Source: CAZTDU01 sp050248795 (lineage in GTDB: Bacteria > Pseudomonadota > Gammaproteobacteria > Burkholderiales > SG8-39). Taken from it: a stretch of 8,673 bases of DNA. The position numbers were made by a program, and so were the translations under genes. Each line of letters opens with the position of its first letter. Position 1 is the stretch's first letter. The stretch covers positions 1-8,673 of the forward strand of contig JBFWRS010000083.1 in assembly GCA_050248795.1 (NCBI GenBank), in the 5' to 3' direction. The notes below the pieces were generated by a model, which was given only the letters and a program-made list of their open reading frames with translations, did no database searches and was not told the origin of the DNA. Below are positions 1 to 6,612 of the stretch, piece after piece.

Positions 1-245
1 ATGAACTTGTCCGGCGGATCATTGATGTCGATGACATCGACCTGCGCCAGCGGAATCATGATGTCGCGAACCTGCAGCTCGGCAACTGCCATCGCGCCTT
101 CGATGATGGACAGCGCCTCGGCGTCGATCAGGCCGCGCTTGTACGCCGAGCGCAGCAACTGCAACAGGCCGTCGCGGTCTTCGGGCTCGCGCGCCACCAG
201 CGCGGAAACGCGCTGCAGCAACGTAGGTCGCGGGGATTCGCTCAT
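1..245 (-). CDS. corC: CorC/HlyC-type CBS-domain transport protein, N-terminal part (cut by window edge)
   Basis: The ATG lies at 245-243 and the frame stays open to the window edge, giving 81 codons. The N-terminus shows an acidic/basic helix followed by KRGLIDAEALSIIEGAMAVA and then VRDIMIPLAQVDVIDIND. This is the typical entry of the CorC family into its first CBS domain (V-R-D-I-M-I/V-P). Family members are linked to Mg2+/Co2+ efflux or resistance; the cytosolic CBS pair binds nucleotide. The start codon overlaps the ybeY stop in an ATGA arrangement, so translation is probably coupled. The order miaB-phoH-ybeY-corC is the same as in E. coli (miaB-ybeZ-ybeY-ybeX), which supports the call. 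The second CBS domain and the C-terminal CorC/HlyC domain are outside the window, so transport function is inferred from the family only. Confidence 0.9.
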   Translation of the reverse strand, partial: MSESPRPTLLQRVSALVAREPEDRDGLLQLLRSAYKRGLIDAEALSIIEGAMAVAELQVRDIMIPLAQVDVIDINDPPDKF

Positions 246-724
246 CGTGTGCTTCGCGCCGATTCTACAGCGTAGGGGTCGGCGTACCCGAGACGTGCGA
301 GCAGCTTCGCTTCGGCGCCTTCCATGCGCCGCGCGTCGCCGTGGCGCTCATGGTCGTAGCCGCGCAGGTGCAGCATGCCATGCACCACCAGGTGCGCGTA
401 GTGCGCTTCGAGCGCGATCCGGCGCTCGCGCGCCGCGCGCGCAAGCACCGGATGGCAGAGCACGATGTCGCCCCGGCGCGGCGACGCGCAATAGACAAAC
501 GTCAGCACGTCGGTTGCGTAGTCGCGTCCGCGGAACACGCGGTTCAGCCGCCGCGCCTCCGCGGTGCCGACGATGCGCAGCGTGACCTCGGCGCGCCCGC
601 GCAGCGCCGCGAGTGCCCAGCGCCGCAGGCGCGCGCGCGCGGGTACCGCGGCGGCGACGACCGCCACCTGAACCGCGATGCTACTTGCGGGCCGGCCCGC
701 TTGCCGTGTCCGCGTGGCGCTCAT
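242..724 (-). CDS. ybeY: YbeY, single-strand-specific metal endoribonuclease for rRNA maturation
   Basis: The family's zinc motif is intact: HGMLHLRGYDH carries the three histidines (H115, H119, H125 from the ATG at 724), preceded by the substrate-pocket segment NRVFRGRDYATDVLTF with its conserved Arg. YbeY acts in 16S rRNA 3'-end maturation and ribosome quality control. The start is uncertain. ATG 724 gives 160 residues, overlaps phoH by 44 nt, and keeps the first beta strand (SIAVQVAV) whole. The only other ordinary start is GTG at 667, 13 nt after the phoH stop, which gives 141 residues but cuts that strand. Neither has a strong Shine-Dalgarno. The family is usually about 150-160 residues, so I favour 724. 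The TGA stop overlaps the corC ATG by 4 nt. The identity is secure; only the 5' end is in doubt. Confidence 0.9.
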   Translation of the reverse strand: MSATRTRQAGRPASSIAVQVAVVAAAVPARARLRRWALAALRGRAEVTLRIVGTAEARRLNRVFRGRDYATDVLTFVYCASPRRGDIVLCHPVLARAARERRIALEAHYAHLVVHGMLHLRGYDHERHGDARRMEGAEAKLLARLGYADPYAVESARSTR

Positions 725-1661
725 AGGCTTCGACGATACGCGCGACCAGCGGGTGCCGGACGACGTCGGCTGCGGTGAACTCGGTGAATGCGATGCCGCG
801 CACGTCGCGCAGGACCTGGCGTGCCTCGACCAGGCCGCTCTTCTGGCCGCGGCCGAGGTCGATCTGCGTGACATCACCCGTCACCACGGCCTTGGCCCCG
901 AAGCCGATGCGCGTGAGGAACATCTTCATCTGCTCGGGGGTCGTGTTCTGCGCCTCGTCGAGGATCACGAACGCGTGGTTGAGCGTGCGGCCGCGCATGT
1001 AGGCGAGCGGTGCAAGTTCGATGGTGCCGCGCTCCAGCAGCTTGCCGGTCTTGTCGAAACCCATCAGGTCGTACAGCGCATCGTAGAGCGGCCGCAGGTA
1101 CGGATCGACTTTCTGCGCCAGGTCGCCGGGCAGGAAGCCGAGGCGCTCGCCGGCCTCGACTGCCGGGCGCACCAGCACGATGCGCTTGACCGCGTCGCGC
1201 TCGAGCGCATCGACGGCGCAGGCGACCGCCAGGTAAGTCTTGCCAGTGCCGGCCGGGCCGATGCCGAAGCTGACGTCGTGCGCAAGGATGCTTGCGAGGT
1301 ACTGCTGCTGGTGGGGCGTGCGGCCCTTGAGGTCGGGCCTGCGCGTGAGCAGGCGCGGTGCCTCGTCGGAACTGAGGGCCACGGCAGGGTTCCTGCGCAT
1401 GATCTCAGCGAGGCCGAGCTGCACGTCGTCGACCGACAGGTCCTCGGCGGCCCGGGCGTAGAACATCTCCAGGGCGCGCGCGGCACGGGCGGCCTGGGCA
1501 GGGTCGCCGCGCAGCGTGAAGCGCGCGCCGCGCCTGGCAATGGACACGTCCAGCGCGGATTCGATCTGCCTCAGGTTGGCATCCAGCGCGCCGCACAGCC
1601 GCGCAAGGCGCTGGTTGTCTTCGGGATCGAGGGCGACGTGCAGCGGCCGGGCGCGCGTCAA
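681..1661 (-). CDS. ybeZ: PhoH-like ATPase (PhoL/YbeZ)
   Basis: This 326-residue protein has a variable N-terminal region with a KH-like feel (about 1-90) followed by the PhoH P-loop domain. Walker A is GPAGTGKT at 135-142, Walker B is FVILDEAQN at 231-239, and TGDVTQIDL at 261-269 is the sensor-like motif of the family. PhoH proteins are superfamily 1-like ATPases. The YbeZ branch is reported to work with YbeY in RNA/ribosome maturation, which matches the neighbouring ybeY. The start is TTG at 1661: it overlaps the miaB TGA in a TTGA arrangement, lies at the expected N-terminus, and no other good start is nearby. The length is slightly below E. coli YbeZ. The frame stays open further upstream, but that part is antisense-like translation of miaB and is not real protein. 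Confidence 0.94.
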   Translation of the reverse strand: MTRARPLHVALDPEDNQRLARLCGALDANLRQIESALDVSIARRGARFTLRGDPAQAARAARALEMFYARAAEDLSVDDVQLGLAEIMRRNPAVALSSDEAPRLLTRRPDLKGRTPHQQQYLASILAHDVSFGIGPAGTGKTYLAVACAVDALERDAVKRIVLVRPAVEAGERLGFLPGDLAQKVDPYLRPLYDALYDLMGFDKTGKLLERGTIELAPLAYMRGRTLNHAFVILDEAQNTTPEQMKMFLTRIGFGAKAVVTGDVTQIDLGRGQKSGLVEARQVLRDVRGIAFTEFTAADVVRHPLVARIVEAYERHADTASGPARK

Positions 1662-2974
1662 GCCGGCTCGCCCCTCAGCGTGTGCGCGCGCGCCTCGGTG
1701 ATGCGCACGTCGACGAAGCCCCCGGCCATCCCGGGCGCGCCGCGGAAGTTCACCGTGCGCCCGTTCGGGGTGCGCCCGGACAGCTCCAGCGGGTTCCTCG
1801 CAGAAGGACCTTCGACCAGGATGCGCTGCACGCTGCCGACCATCGCATCCGCGATCGCGCGCGCACTCGACTCGATCTCGCGCTGCAGCCGCTGCAGGCG
1901 CGCGAGCTTGTCCTCGTGCGGTACCGGATCGGGCAGGTCCGCCGCCGGCGTTCCCGGCCTCGGACTGTAGGCAAAAGCGTACGAATCGTCGAAGCCGAGC
2001 TCCCGCGCGAGGCGCAGCGTGGCGTCGAAATCCTCTGCGGTTTCGCCGGGAAAGCCGACGATGAAATCCGAGGACACGCTGGTGTCGGGCCGTGCCCGGC
2101 GCAGCGCGCGCACGATCGCGCGGTACTCGAGCGCGGTGTAGCCGCGCTTCATCGCGGCGAGGATGCGGTCGGAACCCGACTGCACCGGCAGGTGCACGTG
2201 CGCCGCGAGCGTGGGCAGCGCCGCGTGGGCATCGATCAGGCGCCGCGTGAACTCGCGCGGGTGCGAGGTGGTGTAGCGGATGCGCCCGATGCCGTCGATC
2301 TCGGCGATGCAGGCGAGCAGCTCGGCGAAGTCGGCCGCCTGCCCGTCGATGCTGCCGCGCCACGCGTTGACGTTCTGGCCCAGCAGCGTCACTTCCCGCA
2401 CGCCGCGTTCGGCGAGGCCGGCGATTTCGGCAACGACGTCATCGAAAGGCCGCGACACCTCGTTGCCGCGGGTGTACGGCACGACGCAGAACGAGCAGTA
2501 CTTGCTGCAGCCTTCCATGATCGACACGAACGCGGTGGGCCCCTGCGCCTGCGGCGGCGGCAGGCAATCGAACTTCTCGACCTCCGGAAAGCTCACGTCC
2601 ACCTGGGGCGCGCCGGTTTCGCGCCTGCGCGCAAGCAGTTGCGGCAGGCGGTGCAGCGTCTGCGGGCCGAACACGACATCCACGTAGGGCGCGCGCTCGA
2701 GGATGCCGGCGCCTTCCTGGCTTGCCACGCAGCCGCCCACCGCAATCATCAGGTCGGGCTTCACCTGCTTCAGCTGCTTCATGCGGCCGAGGTCGGAGTA
2801 GACCTTGTCCTCGGCCTTCTCGCGCACCGAACAGGTGTTGTAGACGATCAGGTCCGCGTCCTCGGGGGACGCGACCGGCTCGGCGTCCCCGCTGAGTGCG
2901 AGCGCGCCGGCGATCATCTCCGAGTCGCGCACGTTCATCTGGCAGCCGAAGGTGCGCAGGTAGAGCTTTCGCAC
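1658..2974 (-). CDS. miaB: MiaB, tRNA-2-methylthio-N6-isopentenyladenosine(37) synthase
   Basis: This 438-residue radical-SAM methylthiotransferase adds the 2-methylthio group to i6A37 of tRNAs reading UNN codons. The N-terminal MTTase domain has the three auxiliary-cluster cysteines: C11 (TFGCQMN), C48 (YNTCSVR) and C82 (VGGCVAS). The radical-SAM cysteines are C156, C160 and C163 in GCSKYCSFC. TSHPREF (236-242) and LPVQSGSD (262-269) are further family signatures. A TRAM domain ends the protein (about 375-436, with LSGRTPNGRTVNF). The start is GTG at 2974, which puts the first strand (KLYLRTFGCQMN) at the expected place. There is only a weak upstream purine run. The gene begins 11 nt after the small exported protein's stop and its own stop overlaps the phoH start, so it lies inside an operon. 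The length is typical for Betaproteobacteria. Confidence 0.96.
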   Translation of the reverse strand: MRKLYLRTFGCQMNVRDSEMIAGALALSGDAEPVASPEDADLIVYNTCSVREKAEDKVYSDLGRMKQLKQVKPDLMIAVGGCVASQEGAGILERAPYVDVVFGPQTLHRLPQLLARRRETGAPQVDVSFPEVEKFDCLPPPQAQGPTAFVSIMEGCSKYCSFCVVPYTRGNEVSRPFDDVVAEIAGLAERGVREVTLLGQNVNAWRGSIDGQAADFAELLACIAEIDGIGRIRYTTSHPREFTRRLIDAHAALPTLAAHVHLPVQSGSDRILAAMKRGYTALEYRAIVRALRRARPDTSVSSDFIVGFPGETAEDFDATLRLARELGFDDSYAFAYSPRPGTPAADLPDPVPHEDKLARLQRLQREIESSARAIADAMVGSVQRILVEGPSARNPLELSGRTPNGRTVNFRGAPGMAGGFVDVRITEARAHTLRGEPA

Positions 2975-2985
2975 CGCTCGAAGGC

Positions 2986-3309
2986 CTACCGGTTTCGGTC
3001 CGGCTGCGCGGCTTCGGCGGCTGAGAGGATCCACACCCGGGTGACGTGGCCCGAGGCGTCGACGAGGTACTTCACCAGCACGCGGTCGCCCGCCAGCGCG
3101 GTCGGCACGACGATGCGGTTGGATTCGTCGCGGATCTGCGCGCCGGCCGCGAGCTGCATCGGATCGCCGTCGATCTCGACGACCAGCGCCTGCAGATGCC
3201 GCATCTGCCCCCGCTTGGCGGTGTCGGGAATGGTGCGGAACTGCGCATGCGCCACCGAAGCGGCGGTGAGCAGCGCCACGATTACCGCCAGGAGAGCACG
3301 AACTCGCAT
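2986..3309 (-). CDS. small exported protein of unknown function upstream of miaB
   Basis: This 107-residue protein begins with a clear Sec signal peptide: MRVR, then hydrophobic ALLAVIVALLTAASVA, with a likely cleavage after AHA (residue 22). The mature part is about 85 residues, rich in short beta-strand-like segments (LQALVVEIDG, NRIVVPTAL, DRVLVKYLV, HVTRVWIL). It has no cysteine, no transmembrane segment and no lipobox, so a soluble periplasmic location is inferred. I do not recognise a named domain. The ATG at 3309 is chosen because it starts the signal peptide; the frame continues 18 codons upstream only by running through the tRNA. There is no evident Shine-Dalgarno. It starts 21 nt after the tRNA CCA end and stops 11 nt before miaB, so it is probably the first protein gene of that operon. 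Composition is like its neighbours. Confidence 0.8.
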   Translation of the reverse strand: MRVRALLAVIVALLTAASVAHAQFRTIPDTAKRGQMRHLQALVVEIDGDPMQLAAGAQIRDESNRIVVPTALAGDRVLVKYLVDASGHVTRVWILSAAEAAQPDRNR

Positions 3310-3330
3310 CGATCGGCACCCGGGAAAGGT

Positions 3331-3407
3331 TGGTGGCGAATCAGGGACTCGAACCCCGGACACACGGATTATGATTCCGCTGCTCTAACCAGCTGAGCTA
3401 ATTCGCC
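3331..3407 (-). tRNA. tRNA with CAT anticodon, probably elongator tRNA-Met
   Basis: The 77-nt gene folds as a full cloverleaf. The acceptor stem is GGCGAAT/ATTCGCC with discriminator A and an encoded CCA. The D arm is TAGCTCAGCTGGTTAGAGCA. The anticodon stem GCGGA/TCCGT closes the loop ATCATAA, with anticodon CAT at 3373-3371. The T arm is CGGGG-TTCGAGT-CCCTG. It is not an initiator: the initiator's mismatched first pair is absent. CAT could also be the isoleucine tRNA whose C34 becomes lysidine, but the acceptor stem is not the GGCCCC type of that tRNA in E. coli, so elongator Met is favoured. A good promoter lies just upstream. Confidence 0.93.
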
Positions 3408-3424
3408 GCGTTGCAAAGGCGCGC

Positions 3425-3453
3425 ATCCTACCCGAAAAGCCCCGCCCGCTCAA
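3425..3453 (-). promoter_or_regulatory. sigma70-type promoter of the tRNA (and possibly the miaB operon)
   Basis: On the minus strand TTGAGC (3453-3448) is followed by exactly 17 nt and then TAGGAT (3430-3425). Each hexamer matches four of six consensus bases. The stretch after the -10 is GCGCGCC, the GC-rich discriminator typical of stable-RNA promoters under stringent control. The predicted transcript start is near 3418, about 10 nt before the mature tRNA. Confidence 0.6.
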
Positions 3454-3484
3454 GGCGTTAAGGGCGTGCCCGCGACGCGGGACT

Positions 3485-3490
3485 TATACT
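3485..3490 (+). promoter_or_regulatory. -10 element TATACT just before ubiH
   Basis: TATACT matches five of six consensus bases and ends 6 nt before the GTG start at 3497, which would place transcription start on or next to the start codon. There is no convincing -35 at the right distance (3462-3467 reads GGGCGT). A perfect inverted repeat, CCCGC-GAC-GCGGG (3469-3481), sits directly upstream and could be a regulator site. Confidence 0.4.
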
Positions 3491-3496
3491 GCCGGC

Positions 3497-4657
3497 GTGG
3501 ACTTCGACGTAGTCATCGTCGGCGGCGGCCTGGTCGGCGCGAGCCTTGCCTGCGCGCTGCGCGACCTGCGCATCGCCATCGTCGATGCGGCCGCCGCCGC
3601 GCCGCCGCCGGATGCGCGCGGCTTCGATTCGCGCGTCTATGCGCTCAGCCCGGGCAACGCGGCGTTCCTGCGCGCAATCGGCGCCTGGGACAGGATTCCC
3701 GCGTCGGCGCTGACGCCGGTGCGTGGCATGCAGGTATGGGGCGACGATGGCGTGTCGGCGATCGGCTTCGACGCCTGGGATTCCGGCGTCGCGGAGCTTG
3801 CATGGATCGTCGAGGACCGCGTGTTGCAGGCGGCGCTGCGCGCGGAACTGCAGGCGCGGCCGGGCATCGCGCGCTATGCGCCGTCGCAGTGCAAGGCGCT
3901 GCACGTCGAGCCGGTGCGCGCCATGGTCGCGCTCGCGGATGGCGCGAGCCTCGGCGCGAAGCTGGTGGTGGGAGCGGATGGCGCCGAATCCCGCGTGCGC
4001 GACGAGGCCGGCATCGCGGCGCGGCGCGAGGCCTATCCGCAGCATGCGGTGGTGGCGAACTTCGCCTGCGGGAAGCCGCACGGCGGCGTGGCCCGGCAGT
4101 GGTTCCAGGGCGGGCCGGTGCTGGCCCTGCTGCCGCTGCCCGGCGAGCATGTGTCGATGGTGTGGTCCACGCACGACGCGGAGGCGGCGCGCCTCGCGGC
4201 GCTGGATGCGCAGTCGCTGTGCGTGGAGGTGGAGCGCGCCTGCGGCGGCGTGCTCGGCGGCTTCTCGCTGGTGACGCCGGCGCGCACGTTTGCGCTGCAG
4301 CGGCTGGATGCGCAGGTAAGCATCTGTCAGCGCGTCGCGCTGGTCGGCGATGCCGCGCACGTGGTGCATCCGCTCGCGGGCCAGGGCGCGAACCTTGGAT
4401 TCCAGGATGCGCGGGTGCTGGCCGATGTGCTGGCGGCGCGCGAACCCGGGCGCGACCCGGGCGATCGCGGCCTGCTGCGCAGGTATGAGCGCGCGCGCGC
4501 CGAAGCTATACTCACCATGGGTGCGACGGTGCATGGCCTGTACCGCCTGTTCGACGATGGCGGCACGTTCGCCAGGCGCAGCCGCAACGCCGGCCTGAAA
4601 CTTGTGGACCGCATGGCTGTCGTAAAGAACCTGCTGATCCGGCAGGCAATGCAGTAG
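3497..4657 (+). CDS. UbiH/Coq6-family FAD-dependent hydroxylase (ubiquinone biosynthesis)
   Basis: This 386-residue flavin monooxygenase is of the UbiH/UbiF/UbiI/Coq6 family, which hydroxylates the aromatic ring of ubiquinone precursors. The Rossmann FAD motif VVIVGGGLVGASLACAL is at 5-21. A DG motif at 161-162, in the segment GADGAESRVR (159-168), contacts the flavin/NADPH region. The second FAD motif is GDAAHVVHPLAGQGANLGFQDA, starting at 284. A C-terminal basic helix follows (RRSRNAGLKLVDR). Which ring position it hydroxylates cannot be read from the sequence; betaproteobacterial members vary in specificity, so no specific symbol is given. The start is GTG at 3497: it gives the usual distance to the Rossmann strand, and no upstream in-frame alternative is supported. 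There is no Shine-Dalgarno, and a -10 lies only 6 nt upstream. The dsbC-like gene follows after 27 nt on the same strand. Confidence 0.92.
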   Translation: MDFDVVIVGGGLVGASLACALRDLRIAIVDAAAAAPPPDARGFDSRVYALSPGNAAFLRAIGAWDRIPASALTPVRGMQVWGDDGVSAIGFDAWDSGVAELAWIVEDRVLQAALRAELQARPGIARYAPSQCKALHVEPVRAMVALADGASLGAKLVVGADGAESRVRDEAGIAARREAYPQHAVVANFACGKPHGGVARQWFQGGPVLALLPLPGEHVSMVWSTHDAEAARLAALDAQSLCVEVERACGGVLGGFSLVTPARTFALQRLDAQVSICQRVALVGDAAHVVHPLAGQGANLGFQDARVLADVLAAREPGRDPGDRGLLRRYERARAEAILTMGATVHGLYRLFDDGGTFARRSRNAGLKLVDRMAVVKNLLIRQAMQ

Positions 4658-4675
4658 CCCCGAACCCGAATCTCC

Positions 4676-4679
4676 GGAG
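4676..4679 (+). promoter_or_regulatory. ribosome binding site of the dsbC-like gene
   Basis: GGAG ends 5 nt before the ATG at 4685 and fixes this start. It contrasts with ubiH, apaG and rpe, which have no comparable site. Confidence 0.6.
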
Positions 4680-4684
4680 CATCG

Positions 4685-5389
4685 ATGAACCGTATCCCCG
4701 CCTTTCTCGCCGCGCTGCTCCTGTCGGGCGCCGCAACTGCCGACGAAGCCGTGATCCGGAAAGTGATGGGGCAGAAGCTGGGCGGGGTCAGGATAGAGCG
4801 CGTCACCGAAACGCCGATTCCCGGCATCTTCGAGATCCGATACCGCAGCGATAGTGGCAGCGAAGCCATCTACTCCAACGCCAATGCGACCTATGTGTTC
4901 TTCGGCAACCTGATCGAGGTGAATACCGGCCGCAACCTGACCACCGCGATCAGGTTCAGCGACCTGCCGCTGGATCTCGCGGTGAAGGTCACGCGCGGCT
5001 CGGGCCGCAGGGTGCTGGCGATATTCTCGGATCCCTATTGCCCGGCCTGCCGCTCGTTCGAGGCCGAACTGGCGAAGCTGGATGACATCACCATCCATTA
5101 CTTCATGTATCCGGTGATCCGTCCCGAGCTGGCGGATCACTCGAAAGCCGCCTGGTGCGCCAAAGACCGCACCAAGGCGTGGCTGGAACTCGCGCAGCGC
5201 GGCAAGCCGCCGGCGGGCGCGGCCACCTGCAGCAATCCGATCGAGAAGGTGCTCGATCTGGGGCGTTCGCTCGGCGTCGGTTCCACGCCGACCGTGTTCC
5301 TTGCCAACGGTGAACGTATCAAGGGTGGTATGCCGGCGGCGCGGCTCGCGGAAGTGCTCGACAGCGCTTCGCCGCAGGCGAAGAAATAG
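4685..5389 (+). CDS. dsbC: DsbC-like periplasmic disulfide isomerase / thiol-disulfide interchange protein
   Basis: This 234-residue secreted protein has a signal peptide (MNRIPAFLAALLLSGAATA, cleavage near 19). The N-terminal dimerisation domain (about 20-90) shows the DsbC pattern of a short helix, GVRIERVTETPIPGIFEIRY, and YVFFGNLIEVNTGRNLT. A thioredoxin-fold domain follows. The redox motif is CPAC (119-122, in FSDPYCPAC), where E. coli DsbC has CGYC. The cis-proline loop is GSTPTVF, with Pro at 202. C158 and C182 correspond to the structural disulfide of DsbC. The family shuffles wrong disulfides in periplasmic proteins and is kept reduced by DsbD. It has a good Shine-Dalgarno and lies 27 nt after the ubiH-like gene, so the two are probably cotranscribed. 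Its 3' end faces mltA with 8 nt between them. DsbG-like function is possible but the length and domains fit DsbC better. Confidence 0.9.
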   Translation: MNRIPAFLAALLLSGAATADEAVIRKVMGQKLGGVRIERVTETPIPGIFEIRYRSDSGSEAIYSNANATYVFFGNLIEVNTGRNLTTAIRFSDLPLDLAVKVTRGSGRRVLAIFSDPYCPACRSFEAELAKLDDITIHYFMYPVIRPELADHSKAAWCAKDRTKAWLELAQRGKPPAGAATCSNPIEKVLDLGRSLGVGSTPTVFLANGERIKGGMPAARLAEVLDSASPQAKK

Positions 5390-5397
5390 CCTCGCGC

Positions 5398-6612
5398 TCA
5401 GCCGCCGGGCGGCGTTTCGCCGCGCGGCCACAGCAGCCACATCGCACCGCGCTGGCGCATGCGCCCGGCGAGCGCGCCGGCTTCGTCGCCGGTTCCCCAG
5501 AAGAAATCCGCGCGCACCGCGCCGCGGATCGCGCCACCGGTGTCCTGCGCGAGCACCAGCCGCTGCAGCGGCTTGGGCGACAGCGGCCAGGTGGTGTCGA
5601 GGAACACCGGGGCACCCAGCGGAATGTGCCGCGGGTCGATCGCGATGCTGTAGCCGGCGGCAAGCGGCACGCCAAGCGCACCGGTAGGACCATCGGCCGG
5701 CGGCATTTCGCGGAAGAACACGTAGCTCGGGTTCTCGTTCAGCGCCGCCTGCATCTTCGCGGGATTGGCCGCCGCCCACGCCTTGATGCCCTGCATCGAC
5801 GCCTGCTCCAGCGCCAGTTCGCCGCGATCGACCAGGTGCCGGCCGAGCGAGCGGTAAGGGTGGCCGTTCTGGTCCGCGTAGCCGAGGCGCACGCGCCGGC
5901 CGTCCGGCGTGCTGATCTGCCCCGAGCCCTGAATCTGCAGGAAGAAGAGTTCAACCGGATCCGCGACCCAGGCGAGCACCGGTGCGCCGAGCGCCTTGCC
6001 GCCACCCTCGATGTCGGCGCGCGACCAGTAGGGCACCAGCCGCCGCCCCTCGAGCCTGCCGCGCAGGCGTCGATGCTTGAGGTCCGGGTGCAGCGATACG
6101 AGATCGACGACGACGAGGTCTTCGGGCACGCCGAACACCGGGTAGCGGAACCTGTCGGAGCGCGTGCGGCTGCCCTCGAGCACGGGCTCGTAGTAGCCGG
6201 TGACGAGGCCGGTGGCGTCGCCGTCATGGGTGGAGATGCGCCACGGCGTGAACGCCGACTCGAAAAAACGCGCGGCGTTCGCGGGGTCTGCAACCCGTGC
6301 CTCATCGCAAGCGCGGCGCAGCGCGCGATGGAGCGCAGGCCGTGCGCAGCCGGCGAGAAAAGCAGCGAGGCTCGCGGGCGCGACGCCCTGCGCCCAGCCT
6401 GGCAGCGCGCTGAACGGCACCTGTTCGAACTGCGCCGGGCCGACGGCGGGCTTCGCCGGCACGCCCGGGCACACCGGGCAGGGTTTTGCCGGCGGCGCTT
6501 CGTGGATCGCGGTGCATCCGGCAGCCGCGGCTAGAATGCATGCAGCAAGGAGCCGAACGATGTGGGTGATCTTCCTCGAGATGGGCGCAGTGATCCTGAT
6601 CGGCGCGTTCAT
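5398..6612 (-). CDS. mltA: MltA, membrane-bound lytic murein transglycosylase A
   Basis: This 404-residue outer-membrane lipoprotein cleaves the MurNAc-GlcNAc bond of peptidoglycan, forming a 1,6-anhydro end. The signal reads RKITHIVRLLAACILAAAAGC, with lipidation expected at C33; the -3 position is Ala rather than the usual Leu. The MltA domain is seen in TGYYEPVLEGS (138-148) and VELFFLQIQGSGQI (220-233). The C-terminal 3D domain keeps its three aspartates: D326 (IDPRHIPLG), D357 (AQDTGGAIRG) and D369 (RADFFWG). The last of these is, by family comparison, the probable catalytic acid. The start is ATG 6612, with a second ATG directly upstream at 6615. No other usable start lies before the signal peptide, although this 5' end is overlapped by an opposite-strand small ORF. 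It is on the same strand as apaG, about 60 nt downstream of it, and may be cotranscribed. Confidence 0.93.
   Translation of the reverse strand: MNAPIRITAPISRKITHIVRLLAACILAAAAGCTAIHEAPPAKPCPVCPGVPAKPAVGPAQFEQVPFSALPGWAQGVAPASLAAFLAGCARPALHRALRRACDEARVADPANAARFFESAFTPWRISTHDGDATGLVTGYYEPVLEGSRTRSDRFRYPVFGVPEDLVVVDLVSLHPDLKHRRLRGRLEGRRLVPYWSRADIEGGGKALGAPVLAWVADPVELFFLQIQGSGQISTPDGRRVRLGYADQNGHPYRSLGRHLVDRGELALEQASMQGIKAWAAANPAKMQAALNENPSYVFFREMPPADGPTGALGVPLAAGYSIAIDPRHIPLGAPVFLDTTWPLSPKPLQRLVLAQDTGGAIRGAVRADFFWGTGDEAGALAGRMRQRGAMWLLWPRGETPPGG
5401..5423. terminator. possible convergent-gene hairpin at the dsbC/mltA junction
   Basis: Two overlapping inverted repeats lie here: GCCGC-CGG-GCGGC (5401-5413), followed by GTTT, and GCGGCG-TTT-CGCCGC (5409-5423). 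They follow the dsbC stop but sit inside the last codons of mltA. The T run is only three long, so this is a weak terminator candidate in a very GC-rich genome. Confidence 0.25.
6532..6537 (+). promoter_or_regulatory. -10-like TAGAAT before the small membrane ORF
   Basis: TAGAAT matches five of six consensus bases and lies 22 nt before the small ORF's ATG, inside the mltA signal-peptide codons on the other strand. No matching -35 is visible, so activity is uncertain. Confidence 0.3.
6547..6552 (+). promoter_or_regulatory. strong Shine-Dalgarno AAGGAG of the small membrane ORF
   Basis: AAGGAG lies 7 nt before the ATG at 6560, an ideal distance. It is the best ribosome binding site in the window and the main reason to take the 36-codon ORF seriously. 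Confidence 0.55.

Noticed and set aside
678..1970. A 430-codon plus-strand frame opposite phoH
   Set aside because: PhoH on the minus strand has intact Walker motifs, while this frame shows only shadow composition and no ribosome binding site.
3310..3363. Upstream extension of the exported protein (MSGVRVPDS...)
   Set aside because: This is translation of the tRNA T arm and anticodon region; the signal peptide begins at 3309.
1682..3388. A 568-codon plus-strand frame opposite miaB, running into the tRNA
   Set aside because: It is the antisense shadow of miaB with biased composition and no recognisable motif; it also reads through the tRNA gene.
3458..5779. A 773-codon open frame on the minus strand opposite ubiH and dsbC
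   Set aside because: It is low-complexity Arg/Ala/His-rich with no domain, and it mirrors the codon structure of the two clearly real plus-strand genes. GC-rich DNA leaves such antisense frames open.
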